Of a stretch of DNA of 41,293 nt, positions 8,539 through 17,700 are shown in pieces (position 1 is the stretch's first letter; every line of letters starts with the position of its first letter). The notes beneath the pieces are model-generated. The model had not been told where the DNA came from, made no database searches, and worked only from the letters and a program-made list of their open reading frames with translations. The stretch comes from Actinomycetes bacterium. GTDB lineage: Bacteria > Actinomycetota > Actinomycetes > Actinomycetales > Cellulomonadaceae. The stretch is from contig JAJYTJ010000011.1 of assembly GCA_021793115.1 (NCBI GenBank), forward strand, positions 1-41,293, read 5' to 3'. The translations under genes were made by a program, and so were the position numbers.

Positions 8539-9918
8539 ATGAAGCGAAACGCACGACTCGTAGCAGCAGCCGCCAGCGTGGCGGCTCTCGCGACGGTAGT
8601 GGCCGGATGTTCCAACGGAGGAAGCTCCACGGGGACCGGCACCACGGCGGCCGGCCCGCAGGCCACCCTCTCGGGTGACTGCGCGATGTACTCGGCCTAC
8701 GCCGGGCACAGCGGCTCGACGGTCACCATCTTCGGCTCGATCCTGAGCCCGGAGTCGGACTCCCTCAACAAGTCCTGGGCCGACTTCAGCAAGTGCACCG
8801 GCATCACCATCCAGTACACCGGGTCCAACACGTTCGAGTCGGACCTCCCCGTCAAGGTCAACGGCGGCAACGCCCCGAACCTGGCGATCATCCCGCAGCC
8901 CGGCCTGCTCGCGCAGATGGTCGCGACCGGCGCGGTGAAGAAGCCCCCGGCGGGCACCGTGGCCAACGAGGCCAACTGGAACAACGCCTGGAAGAACTAC
9001 GGCTCGGTCGACGGCACGTTCTACGCCGCCCCGATGAGCGCCAACATGAAGTCCCTCGTGTGGTACTCGCCGAAGTACTTCAAGGACAACGGCTTCACGG
9101 TCCCCACCACGTGGGCCGACCTCATGAAGCTGTCCTCCGACATGGCGGCCAAGATGACCGGCGCGGCCAAGCCGTGGTGCGGCGGCATCAGCTCCGGCAC
9201 GGCCAGTGGTTGGCCGGCCACCGACTGGCTCGAGGAGGTCGTCCTCGGCACGTACGGCGGCCAGGTCTACGACGACTGGATCAGCCACAAGGTCACGTTC
9301 TCCTCCCCGCAGATCCAGACCGCGATGAAGACCGTGGCCGACTGGATGCAGAACCCGGCGTGGGTCAACGGCGGCTTCGGCGATGTCAAGACCATCGCGA
9401 CCACCACGTTCCAGAACGCGGGCCTGCCGATCCTCAAGAACGAGTGCGGCATGCTCCAGCAGGCGTCGTTCTACGAGGCCCAGTGGCCGAAGGGCACGAA
9501 GGTCGGCCCGGACGGCGACGTCTTCGCGTTCAAGCTGCCGGCGGTCAACCCGTCGATCAAGACCCCCGGCGAGGGCGGCGGCGAGTTCGTGACCGCGTTC
9601 TCCGACGCCCCGGCGGTCCAGGCCGTGCAGAACTACCTGTCGAGCCCCGAGTGGGCCGACAGCCGCATCAAGGTCGCGCCCGGATGGGTCTCGGCCAACG
9701 AGAAGGTCGACCAGACCCTCTACACCGACCCGATCGACCAGCTGTCCGCGAAGTACCTGGCCGACCCGAACGCCACGTTCCGGTTCGACGCCTCGGACGC
9801 GATGCCGGCGGCCGTCGGCTCCGGTGCCGAGTGGACCGGCATGGTCGACTGGTTCGGCAGCGGCAAGTCGGCTGCGGACGTCGCGAAGGCGATCGACGCG
9901 GCCTGGCCGACCAGCTGA
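8539..9918 (+). CDS. Extracellular sugar-binding lipoprotein of a CUT1 ABC importer (alpha-glucoside type)
   Basis: The product has 459 residues. A lipoprotein signal peptide (MKRNARLVAAAASVAALATVVAGC) has the lipobox VVAGC, so the mature protein is tethered outside the membrane at that Cys. A Ser/Gly/Thr-rich spacer precedes a family 1 solute-binding domain with segments such as SPESDSLNKSWADFSKCTGI, APNLAIIPQPGLLAQM and NMKSLVWYSPKYFKDNGF. The overall layout resembles AglE-like alpha-glucoside binding proteins. The sugar is therefore probably an alpha-glucoside such as maltose, trehalose or sucrose, but this is inferred from overall resemblance only. The ATG at 8539 follows GGAAGGA with good spacing. 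It heads an operon with two permeases; no ATPase is encoded, so a shared MsiK-like ATPase elsewhere is expected. Confidence 0.9.
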   Translation: MKRNARLVAAAASVAALATVVAGCSNGGSSTGTGTTAAGPQATLSGDCAMYSAYAGHSGSTVTIFGSILSPESDSLNKSWADFSKCTGITIQYTGSNTFESDLPVKVNGGNAPNLAIIPQPGLLAQMVATGAVKKPPAGTVANEANWNNAWKNYGSVDGTFYAAPMSANMKSLVWYSPKYFKDNGFTVPTTWADLMKLSSDMAAKMTGAAKPWCGGISSGTASGWPATDWLEEVVLGTYGGQVYDDWISHKVTFSSPQIQTAMKTVADWMQNPAWVNGGFGDVKTIATTTFQNAGLPILKNECGMLQQASFYEAQWPKGTKVGPDGDVFAFKLPAVNPSIKTPGEGGGEFVTAFSDAPAVQAVQNYLSSPEWADSRIKVAPGWVSANEKVDQTLYTDPIDQLSAKYLADPNATFRFDASDAMPAAVGSGAEWTGMVDWFGSGKSAADVAKAIDAAWPTS

Positions 9919-9951
9919 TACCACCGCATCACGTGCGGTGACACCTGAAGT

Positions 9952-9987
9952 GCTCCGGCCCGCGGGACGCGTCCCGCGGGCCGGAGC
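9952..9987. terminator. Perfect 36-bp palindrome between binding protein and permeases
   Basis: The 18-bp arm beginning GCTCCGGCCCGCGGGACG is followed directly by its exact complement. No U-tract follows. It sits 33 nt after the binding-protein stop and 60 nt before the permease start, where many sugar operons have an attenuating or RNA-stabilising hairpin that makes the binding protein more abundant than the permeases. A smaller hairpin (CCGCA/TGCGG, 9923-9937) precedes it. Confidence 0.7.
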
Positions 9988-10047
9988 ATCAGATGTGCCG
10001 AATGCGTGGCACCCTGTTGGGAAGCTGGACGGACAAGGGAGTCTGCG

Positions 10048-11070
10048 GTGAGCGCTCTACACCTCGCCCTGGCATCGAACGTGGCCGGTGAGGCGGCGTC
10101 GAGGCTGCTCGGTGTCGTCGAAGCCGTCGGTGGTTTCGTCGCCATCCTCTTCATCGTGTTCTACGTCGCGGGGCGCGCCACGGGCCGGCTGCAGAAGCCG
10201 ATCGCGCTCGTCATCTGCCTCGGGCCGGCGCTGTTCCTCGTGGCCCTGGGCCTGGTGATCCCGGCCATCACCACCATCAACAACAGCTTCACCAACCAGC
10301 AGTTCCTGGGTCAGCAGAAGATCAAGTACATCGGGCTGAAGAACTACATCTACGCGTTCACCGACCCGTCGACCCAGCAGACCATCCTCCGCACGGTCCT
10401 CTGGCTGCTCATCGTCCCTGCGGTGTCGGTGGGCGCCGGGCTCCTGGTCGCGCTGCTCGTCGACCGCATGAAGCACCCGTCGGGCCCGAAGACGATGGTG
10501 TTCCTGCCCACGGCGATCTCGTTCGTCGGCGCGGCGGTCATCTGGAACTACGTCTACAACTACAAGGACCCGTCGCTGCCGCAGACGGGCCTGCTGAGCC
10601 AGGTGGTCATCTCCCTCGGCTGGAGAAACCCGCCGAACTGGATGCTGACGTCCCCGCTCAACACGTTCCTCATGATGGTGATCCTCATCTGGATCCAGGC
10701 CGGGTTCGCCATGGTGGTCCTGGGCGCCGCGCTCAAGGCGATCCCCGAGGAGGTCATCGAGTCGGCCCGCATGGACGGCGCCTCCGGGTGGCGCCTGTTC
10801 CGCACCATCCAGGTGCCGATGATCCGCGGCACCCTCGTGGTGGTGCTGACCACGGTGATGATCACCACGCTCAAGGTGTTCGACATCGTCTTCACCATGA
10901 CGAACGGCAACTTCAGCACCGACATCCTCGCCCGCCGCATGTTCTCGGACATGTTCGTCACCAGCCAGGTCGGCCGGGGCAGCGCGCTCGCGGTGATCCT
11001 CTTCATCGCCGTCGTCCCGCTCGTCTTCTACAACGTCCGCGTGCTGCGCCGGGAACGGGAGATCCGATGA
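10048..11070 (+). CDS. CUT1 sugar ABC transporter permease (AglF/MalF-like)
   Basis: The 340-residue inner-membrane protein has about seven hydrophobic segments, including an extra N-terminal one near residues 25-45 (VEAVGGFVAILFIVFYVAG) and LVICLGPALFLVALGLVIPA. The cytoplasmic coupling loop reads EEVIESARMDGASGWRLFRTIQVPMIRGTL, the EAA motif that docks the ATPase. SFTNQQFLGQQKIKYIGLKNYIYAFTD is the usual periplasmic loop. GTG 10048 is chosen because AAGGGAG lies 7 nt upstream; an upstream in-frame ATG would add residues that read through that site. It overlaps the next permease gene (ATGA) and forms the translocation pore with it. Confidence 0.93.
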   Translation: MSALHLALASNVAGEAASRLLGVVEAVGGFVAILFIVFYVAGRATGRLQKPIALVICLGPALFLVALGLVIPAITTINNSFTNQQFLGQQKIKYIGLKNYIYAFTDPSTQQTILRTVLWLLIVPAVSVGAGLLVALLVDRMKHPSGPKTMVFLPTAISFVGAAVIWNYVYNYKDPSLPQTGLLSQVVISLGWRNPPNWMLTSPLNTFLMMVILIWIQAGFAMVVLGAALKAIPEEVIESARMDGASGWRLFRTIQVPMIRGTLVVVLTTVMITTLKVFDIVFTMTNGNFSTDILARRMFSDMFVTSQVGRGSALAVILFIAVVPLVFYNVRVLRREREIR

Positions 11071-12008
11071 CCACCGTCACCACGTCGACGGGCGTCTCGA
11101 AGCCGCTCCACGGCGCCGAGGCCGTCAAGGCGGTGCGCCGCCGCTTCAGCACGCCGATGGCCTCGTTCTTCGCCGTCCTCATCGGCCTGCTCTGGACCAT
11201 CCCCACCCTCGGGCTGTTCGTCAACTCGTTCCGGTCGAAGGAGGACGCGGCCACCACGGGCTGGTGGATGTTCTTCGTCCACCCGACCTTCAGCCTCGAC
11301 GGCTACCACCAGGTGCTCACCGGCAGCGGCGGCATGCTCCTGCCGCTGGTGAACTCGCTGGCGATCACCATCCCGGCGACGATCATCCCCATCTTCATCG
11401 CGTCCATGGCGGGGTACGCCATCGCCTGGCTGCCCTTCCGCGGCCGGGACGTGATCTTCTTCGGGATCTTCGCGCTGCAGGTGGTGCCGCTGCAGATGGC
11501 GCTCGTTCCGCTGCAGCAGTACTACGTGCACGGCCTGCGGATCGCGGGCGTCACGATCCTGCCGTCGCCCCACATCAACGGCACGCTCGCGCAGATCTGG
11601 CTGTCGCACACGATGTTCTCGTTGCCGCTGGCCGTGTTCCTGCTGCACAACTTCATCGCGCAGCTGCCCACGAGCGTCATGGAGGCCGCGCGCATCGACG
11701 GCGCGTCCCACCTGCGGATCTTCCGGTCGATCGTGCTCCCGCTGTCGATGCCGGCCATCGCCTCGTTCTCCATCTTCCAGTTCCTCTGGGTGTGGAACGA
11801 CCTGCTGGTGGCCAAGGTGTTCGGCGGCTCGGACCCGGCGATGCAGCCCGTCACGGCGCGGATGCAGAACCTCGTCGGCAACTACGGCGCCCACCAGGAG
11901 CTGTTGGCGCCGGCCGGCTTCCTCACCATCGTCGTGCCGGTGATCGTCTTCCTCGCGCTGCAGCGCTACTTCGTCCGCGGCCTGCTCGCGGGCTCCGTCA
12001 AGGGGTAG
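11067..12008 (+). CDS. CUT1 sugar ABC transporter permease (AglG/MalG-like)
   Basis: This 313-residue membrane protein has six predicted helices, starting with MASFFAVLIGLLWTIPTLGLFVNSF. The MalG-type EAA loop is SVMEAARIDGASHLRIFRSIVLPLSMPAIASF, and FQFLWVWNDLL follows as in the family. The C-terminus ALQRYFVRGLLAGSVKG is the standard ending of MalG-type permeases. The start codon overlaps the stop of the first permease by 4 nt, so the two subunits are translationally coupled and presumably made in equal amounts. The operon ends here; a long inverted repeat begins 12 nt after the stop. Confidence 0.94.
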   Translation: MTTVTTSTGVSKPLHGAEAVKAVRRRFSTPMASFFAVLIGLLWTIPTLGLFVNSFRSKEDAATTGWWMFFVHPTFSLDGYHQVLTGSGGMLLPLVNSLAITIPATIIPIFIASMAGYAIAWLPFRGRDVIFFGIFALQVVPLQMALVPLQQYYVHGLRIAGVTILPSPHINGTLAQIWLSHTMFSLPLAVFLLHNFIAQLPTSVMEAARIDGASHLRIFRSIVLPLSMPAIASFSIFQFLWVWNDLLVAKVFGGSDPAMQPVTARMQNLVGNYGAHQELLAPAGFLTIVVPVIVFLALQRYFVRGLLAGSVKG

Positions 12009-12020
12009 CGCCCGACGAGC

Positions 12021-12073
12021 AGCAGCGGGGCGGGTACCGGCCACTAGCCTGAGCCGGTGCCCGCCCCGCTGCT
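12021..12073. terminator. 20-bp inverted repeat enclosing the promoter and start codon of the EamA gene
   Basis: The left arm 12021-12040 (AGCAGCGGGGCGGGTACCGG) pairs with 12054-12073 through 19 Watson-Crick pairs and one T-G pair. The 13-nt loop contains TAGCCT (12045-12050), the apparent -10 of the next gene, and the right arm contains its GTG start (12057). In read-through RNA from the permease gene it would form a strong hairpin, possibly a terminator. It lacks a U-tract. Confidence 0.7.
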
Positions 12074-12896
12074 GTTCGTGCTCTCGGGGCTGACGCAGTA
12101 CGTCGGTGCGGCCGTGGCGGTGCGCCTGTTCGGCACGCTGCCGCCGACCACGCTCGCGTGGCTGCGGATCGCCATCGCCGCCGTGGTGCTCCTCGCGTGG
12201 GCGCGGCCGTGGCGTGCCCGGCTGCGGGGGAGCCGGCTGGCGACCGCGGGCGCGTTCGGGCTGGTGCTCGCCGGCATGAACGTCTCCTTCTACGTCGCGA
12301 TCGCCCACCTGCCGCTCGGTACCGCGGTCGCGGTCGAGTTCCTCGGCCCGGTGGCCGTAGCGGCGGTGACCGGCCGCGGCTGGCGGGATCGCGCGGCCAT
12401 CGGCGTCGCGCTCGCGGGCGTGGTGCTCCTCGCGGGGGTCAGCCTGGGGATGGGTGCCGGCGCGCGCGTCGGGCTGGCGGCGATCCTCGTGTCGGCGCTC
12501 CTGTGGGCGGGGTACATCGTGCTGGGGCGGCGCGTGGCGGGGCAGAACGGCGGCCTGACCGGGCTCGCCGTCGGCATGACCGCCGGCGGCCTCGCGTTCG
12601 CCCCCTTCCTCGCCAGGGGCGCGGCGCCGGTGCTCCACGACGGGCGGCTCGCGCTCGGCGTCGTCGCGGTGGCGGTGTGCTCGTCGGTCGTCCCGTACGG
12701 CATCGAGCAGGTGGTGCTGCGGCGGGTGCGGGCCGCGACGTTCGCGGTGCTCCTGGCGCTGCTGCCGGTGTGCTCGGCCGTGGTGGGGGCGCTGGTGCTG
12801 CGTCAGGTGCCCACCGTGGTGGAGGCCGTCGGGATGCTGCTCGTGTGCGGTGCGATCGCCCTGACGGGGCGGCCCGACGAGGCGCCACCGGCCTGA
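12057..12896 (+). CDS. EamA/RhaT family (drug/metabolite transporter superfamily) exporter
   Basis: The 279-residue protein consists almost entirely of about ten hydrophobic helices in two homologous EamA halves. The first half includes LTQYVGAAVAVRLFGTLPPTTLAWLRIAIAAVVLLAWARPWR and AFGLVLAGMNVSFYVAIAHLPLGTAVAVEFLGPV. The second includes ALLWAGYIVLGRRVAGQNGG, SSVVPYGIEQVVLRRVRAATFAVLLALLPV and the closing GMLLVCGAIALTG. The motifs resemble RhtA-like inner-membrane exporters of amino acids such as threonine or homoserine, but the substrate cannot be assigned. The GTG start lies 6 nt after TAGCCT, indicating a leaderless transcript. Start codon and first codons form one arm of the hairpin at 12021-12073. 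It is convergent with bpa. Confidence 0.9.
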   Translation: MPAPLLFVLSGLTQYVGAAVAVRLFGTLPPTTLAWLRIAIAAVVLLAWARPWRARLRGSRLATAGAFGLVLAGMNVSFYVAIAHLPLGTAVAVEFLGPVAVAAVTGRGWRDRAAIGVALAGVVLLAGVSLGMGAGARVGLAAILVSALLWAGYIVLGRRVAGQNGGLTGLAVGMTAGGLAFAPFLARGAAPVLHDGRLALGVVAVAVCSSVVPYGIEQVVLRRVRAATFAVLLALLPVCSAVVGALVLRQVPTVVEAVGMLLVCGAIALTGRPDEAPPA

Positions 12897-12942
12897 TCGG
12901 GCGGCGGCCCAGAGGTGATCGCCAACCTCGACACGCAGTGAG

Positions 12943-13500
12943 CTAGAGGTACTGCCCCGGCGTCTTGCGCTCGTCCTCCTCGTCGCCGGCCTGCAGCTGG
13001 GGCACGACGAAGGTGCCCGGCGCGACCTGGCGCGCGCCGGGGGGCAGGGCCCGCCGCATGCCGGACAGCTGGGCCTGGGCGGCCATCTGCTGCGCGACGA
13101 GCGCCGTCTGGATGCCGTGGAAGAGCCCCTCGAGCCATCCGACGAGCTGGGCCTGCGCGATCCGGAGCTCGGCGTCGGACGGCGAGTCGTCGGTGAACGG
13201 CAGCGTGATCCGCTCCAGCTCGTCGATGAGCTCGGGGGACAGCCCGTCCTCCAGCTCGTGCAGCGACCGCGCGTGGATCGCGGCGAGCCGGGCGCGGGCA
13301 GCCTCGTCGAGCGGTGCGGAGCGCACCTCGTCGAGCAGCTGCTTGATCATGGTGCCGATCCGCATCACCTTGGCCGGTTGCTCGACGAGCGAGCCCACCC
13401 GCTCCTGCTCGTCGGCCGCGCCCTCGGTCACCTCCGGGGTGACCGTCTGCTCGTCGTCCCGCCCGTCGCGCCCCTGTGCCTCGTCGCTCACCCTCGGCAT
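12943..13500 (-). CDS. bpa: Bacterial proteasome activator Bpa/PafE (DUF2587)
   Basis: The 185-residue protein is the ATP-independent ring activator of the actinobacterial 20S proteasome. An acidic disordered N-terminus (about residues 1-45) precedes the helical core, which includes EQPAKVMRIGTMIKQLLDEVR, ARLAAIHARSLHELEDGLSPELIDELERI and AQAQLVGWLEGLFHGIQTALVAQQMAAQAQL, all hallmarks of the family. The C-terminus ends in GQYL, the tail known to insert into proteasome alpha-ring pockets and open the gate. The intact tail suggests a functional activator and hence a proteasome encoded elsewhere in the genome. A GAGG site lies about 5 nt before the ATG. It follows the quinone oxidoreductase gene on the same strand with a 56-nt gap and is probably cotranscribed with it. 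Confidence 0.95.
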   Translation of the reverse strand: MPRVSDEAQGRDGRDDEQTVTPEVTEGAADEQERVGSLVEQPAKVMRIGTMIKQLLDEVRSAPLDEAARARLAAIHARSLHELEDGLSPELIDELERITLPFTDDSPSDAELRIAQAQLVGWLEGLFHGIQTALVAQQMAAQAQLSGMRRALPPGARQVAPGTFVVPQLQAGDEEDERKTPGQYL

Positions 13501-13556
13501 TCTGCCTCGGAACGGCGTGGACCACCGCGGGTTCGCCGGGCGTGGTCGGCGGCGCG

Positions 13557-14522
13557 TCAGGGCAGCAGCAGCAGCTTGCCGAACGGCTCGCCGGCCGCCA
13601 TCGCACGGTGCGCCTCGGCAGCGTCGGCGAGCGGCAGGCGGGCGTGGACCACCGGGCGCACGCGGCCGTCGAGGACCATCGGCCACACGCGCTCGCGGAC
13701 GTCCGCCATGATCGCGAGCTTCTGCGGCAGCGGCCGCGAGCGCAGGGCGGTGACGACGAGGCTCGCGCGCCGCGCCATCATGAGGCCGAGGTCCAGCTCC
13801 GCCCGGCGTCCCTGCTGCAGCCCGACGACGGCGAGGCGGCCGTCGTCCGCCAGCATCGTGAGGTTGTCGGCGAGGGCGCCGGCGCCGACGACGTCGAAGA
13901 CGACGTCCACGCCGCGGCCGCAGGTCGCGGCCAGCACGGCCTCCACCAGGCCGGGCTCGCGATGGTCGACGACGACCTCCGCCCCGAGCTGCCGCACCCG
14001 CGCGCAGCGGTCGGTCCCACCGGCCGTGGCCAGCACGCGGGCGCCCGCGGCCCGCGCCAGCTGGACCGCGACCGTGCCGATGCCGCCGGAACCGCCGCGC
14101 ACCAGCACCGAGTCGCCCGCCGAGAACCCGGCCCGGGCAAGGGTCGACCACACGGTTGCCAGCGCCTCCGGCAGGCTCGCCGCGTCGACGAGGTCGAGCG
14201 CGTCGACCACCGGCAGCGCGAGCCCAGCGGGCACCGTGACCCTCGCCGCGTACCCGCCGCCGGGCAGGAGGGCGGCAAGGCGGTCTCCGGTCGCCCAGCC
14301 CGTGACGCCCGCACCCAGCGCCGCGACCGTGCCCGAGACCTCGAGGCCGGGCCAGGCCGGCGCGCCGGGCGGCGCCGGGTAGTGGCCGGCCGCCTGGAGC
14401 AGGTCCGCGCGGTTGACGCCGGCAGCCGCCACGTCGACGAGCAGCTCGCCGGGCCCGGGGACGGGCTCCGGGACGTCCGCGGGGGCCAGCCGGCCGGGCT
14501 CGGTGATGACGATCGCGCGCAC
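13557..14522 (-). CDS. Zinc-independent NADPH:quinone oxidoreductase (MDR family)
   Basis: This 321-residue cytosolic medium-chain dehydrogenase/reductase begins MRAIVITEPGRLAPADVPEP. It has the GroES-like N-terminal domain with VNRADLLQAAGHYPAPPGAPAWPGLEVSGTV, in which the zinc-ligand cysteines of alcohol dehydrogenases are missing, as expected for quinone oxidoreductases (QorA/PIG3 type). The Rossmann fold follows with VLVRGGSGGIGTVAVQLARAAGARV, the NADP-binding glycine motif. The C-terminal HARLPLADAAEAHRAMAAGEPFGKLLL is typical of the family. It reduces quinones or enones with NADPH; the physiological substrate is unknown. The GTG start is supported by TAGATT (14529-14534, minus strand) 6 nt upstream. 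It is the first gene of a two-gene unit with bpa. Confidence 0.92.
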   Translation of the reverse strand: MRAIVITEPGRLAPADVPEPVPGPGELLVDVAAAGVNRADLLQAAGHYPAPPGAPAWPGLEVSGTVAALGAGVTGWATGDRLAALLPGGGYAARVTVPAGLALPVVDALDLVDAASLPEALATVWSTLARAGFSAGDSVLVRGGSGGIGTVAVQLARAAGARVLATAGGTDRCARVRQLGAEVVVDHREPGLVEAVLAATCGRGVDVVFDVVGAGALADNLTMLADDGRLAVVGLQQGRRAELDLGLMMARRASLVVTALRSRPLPQKLAIMADVRERVWPMVLDGRVRPVVHARLPLADAAEAHRAMAAGEPFGKLLLLP

Positions 14523-14702
14523 CGCAGCAATCTAGGCCGCGGAGGCCCAGGACGAGCCGGGCGAACCGGGCGGGCGCCATTCCCGTACGGGTGACGTCCG
14601 TGACAAACTCCCCGCGGGGCTCATGGTGCCTCGGCCACGAGCCGATGCCTCCGAACGGGGGTCTCCCAGGCCGTAACGGGCGGCGCTGAGGAAGGGAACG
14701 AC

Positions 14703-17700
14703 ATGCTGAGACGTCTGGGCATCCGCGCGAAGGTGTTTGCGGTCCTCGCGGTGCCGATGCTCGTCGTCATCTTTGCCGGTGCCTTCATCACGTGGCAGTC
14801 GGTGCAGAACCTGCGCACGGCGCAGAACGTGCGCGCCGTCGTGGCCGCCGCGAACTCGTCCGTGGCCCTCGACAACGCGTTGAACGACGAGCGGGCGCTC
14901 TCGCTCGTCGGCGGCACGCGGGACCAGGTGAACGCCGCCCGCGCGAAGACCGACGCGGCCGTCTCGGACTTCGTCCCGAAGATGACGGCGATCGACCTGT
15001 CCCCCTTCTCCGCTACCGCCGCCGGCGATGTCGGCCAGGTGAAGCAGGACCTCACCACGCTGCTGGCGCAGGCCCGTTCGGAGCACGACTCCGGCCAGAC
15101 GGCCCTCGTGCGGTCCGACTACGGCTCGATCGTCGACGACCAGATCGTCCTCGTCGTCGACCTGGCCCAGCAGGTCAACAACCGGCAGGTGGCCAGCTAC
15201 ATCACGGCCTACACCGACATCGCGCGCACCATCCGCGACCTGGTGCAGGAGGAGATCGACGGCCACGCGCTGCTCGTCAACAGCTTCGCCAACACGACGC
15301 TGGGCCAGGCCTACACCGCCCTCGCGAACGAGACCGAGGTCTACCGCGAGGCGGCGCGCTCGTCCGTCGCCGGCCTGGGCATCGGCCTGTCCCTGCCGAG
15401 CGGCGACCCGAACGCGGGGTTCCAGCGCGACCGCCTGCTCATCGGCACCGGCGACTCGCTGCAGATGTCCTCCGTCTCGGACAAGTCGTTCCAGGGCGAG
15501 ATCGCCGCTCAGGTGACGAGCCTCGGCCAGGTCTCCGACAGCGTCTTCTCCAACGCGGGGACGCTCGCCTCGCAGGCCATCACGGCCGCGCAGCAGCGCG
15601 CGGTGATCACCGGCGCGATCACGATCGTCGCGATCGTCCTGTCGTTCGTCCTCGCCATCACCATCGCCCGCGGCATCGTGGTCCCGCTGCGGCGGCTGAC
15701 CGCCGCCGCGACCGACCTGCGCGAGGAGCTGCCGCGCCTCGTCGAGCAGGTGCAGAGCCCCGGCGAGGGTCCGCAGATGAGCGCACCGCAGATCCCCGTG
15801 ACGTCGCGCGACGAGGTGGGCCGCCTGGCGGGCGCGTTCAACGCCGTCAACCTCACGACGTTCCAGGTGGCGCAGGAGCAGGCCGCGCTCCGCGGCTCCA
15901 TCGCCGAGATGTTCGTCAACGTCGCGCGCCGTGACCAGGTGCTCCTCAACCGCCAGCTGTCGTTCATCGACTCGCTGGAGCGCACGGAGGAGGACCCGCA
16001 GGCCCTGGCCAACCTGTTCCGCCTGGACCACCTCGCCACCCGGATGCGCCGCAACGCCGAGTCGCTCCTGGTGCTCGCCGGCATCGACTCCGGCCGTCGC
16101 CTGCGCGACGCCCTCCCGCTGTCCGACGTGGTCCGCACCGCGTCGTCCGAGATCGAGCAGTACGATCGCGTGGAGCTCGACCTGCAGGCCGATCCCCACA
16201 TGCTGGGGTTCAACGCGCTGCCGGCCGCCCACCTGCTGGCCGAGCTGCTGGAGAACGCCACGGTGTTCTCCGAGCCGGAGACGCCGGTGGTGGTCACCAC
16301 GGCGGTCGCGGGCGGCTTCGTCGAGGTGCGCATCGCCGACCAGGGCCTGGGCATGTCCGAGACCGAGCTCGCCGCGGCGAACGAGAAGATCCGGTCGACC
16401 TCCGCGAGCGACGCGCTCGGTGCGCAGCGTCTCGGGCTCTTCGTCGTCGGCCGCCTGGCGCAGCGCCTGGGCGCCGAGGTGCAGCTGCGCAAGAACCCGC
16501 GCGGCGCCACCGGGACCGAGACCGTGGTCCGCTTCCCGGCCACGCTGTTCCAGTCGACCGAGGCCTCGCCGCTGGGCGTCTACGGCGAGACCGTGGCTCC
16601 GGCCGAGGTCGACATCCCCGAGCTCACCGAGGTGGACCTCGCCGCCCTGACCGAGGGCGTCACCGAGCAGGGCCTGCCGCGGCGGCGCGCCGCGCTGCCG
16701 CCGCGACCCCCCGCGCGCCTCGCGTTCGACGAGGACGCGATCGTGCTGCCCGACGTCACGGCGAGCGTCCTGCCGGCTGACCTGGCGGGCGCCGGCGCCG
16801 ACTGGTCCCCGCTCGTCGGGCCGGGCTCTGCCCCCGGCGCGGGCGGCTCCGAGCTGCCGAGCCGGCCGCAGACCGGTGCGGATCTGCCGAGCCGCCGGCC
16901 GGCCGCCGCGGGCCCCGTCCCGCCGACCGCCCCGACCGCCGACGCCGAGCGGGGTCCCGCGGTCCTCGACCCCGCGGCGCGTGCCGGCATGTTCGCCGGG
17001 TTCCGCGGCCGTGCGGACCTCGCGGCGACGCCGCCCTCGCCCGCCCCGGCGGAGCCGGAGGCGCCCGCGTTCGTCGTGCCCGGGCTGGCCCCGGACGAGG
17101 AGTGGGTCCCGGGGGCGACGGCGGAGGCCGCCTGGACGCTCGACGCGCCCGTCGCGGCGCACGCCGCCACCGAGGACGCCCTGGCGTGGTCCATCGAGCC
17201 GGCGGTGCCGCAGGAGACGTTCGAGGACGCCCCGGTGTGGGCCGCGCAGCACGACGGTGTCGCGCCGGAGGGTGCGGCGAGTGCCGGAGCCCTGGCCGAC
17301 CCGTCGTCGTTCGTGCCGGCGGCGCCCGAGCCGTGGGGTCAGCCGGAGGCCGGCGTCGCCGAGGAGTCGGCGCCGCAGGCAGCGTCCGTACCGGCCGCCG
17401 AGCCGGCGCTGGACCGGTGGACGCCCCCCGAGGTGGACCTGGCCCAGTGGGCCGTCCCGGCGGAGGAGGCGCCCGCCTTCGAGCCGCAGCCCGACGCGTT
17501 CGCCGGCCTGTCCGGCTGGAACGCCCCGGCCGAACCGGCCGTCGAGGACTCGGCCGCGTACGCGCCGTTCGGGCACTCGCTCGACGAGGCGCGTGCCTGG
17601 GCCACCGGCGCGCTGCCCGTGGTCCCCGAACCCGCCGGCTTCCCCGGGTTCGACGCCACGGTCGCCGCGCTGGTGCCCGACGGCGACGGCGTGCGCGAGA

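Noticed and set aside
7288..9924. Minus-strand open frame of about 878 codons opposite the LacI and binding-protein genes
   Set aside because: It is also a composition artefact. The plus strand carries an intact LacI regulator, operator and lipoprotein gene.
14535..14702. Possible riboswitch or structured leader before the conservon kinase
   Set aside because: Short GC-rich complementary stretches exist (CCCCGCGGGG and others), but no known riboswitch consensus can be recognised, and any GC-rich leader would show similar pairing.
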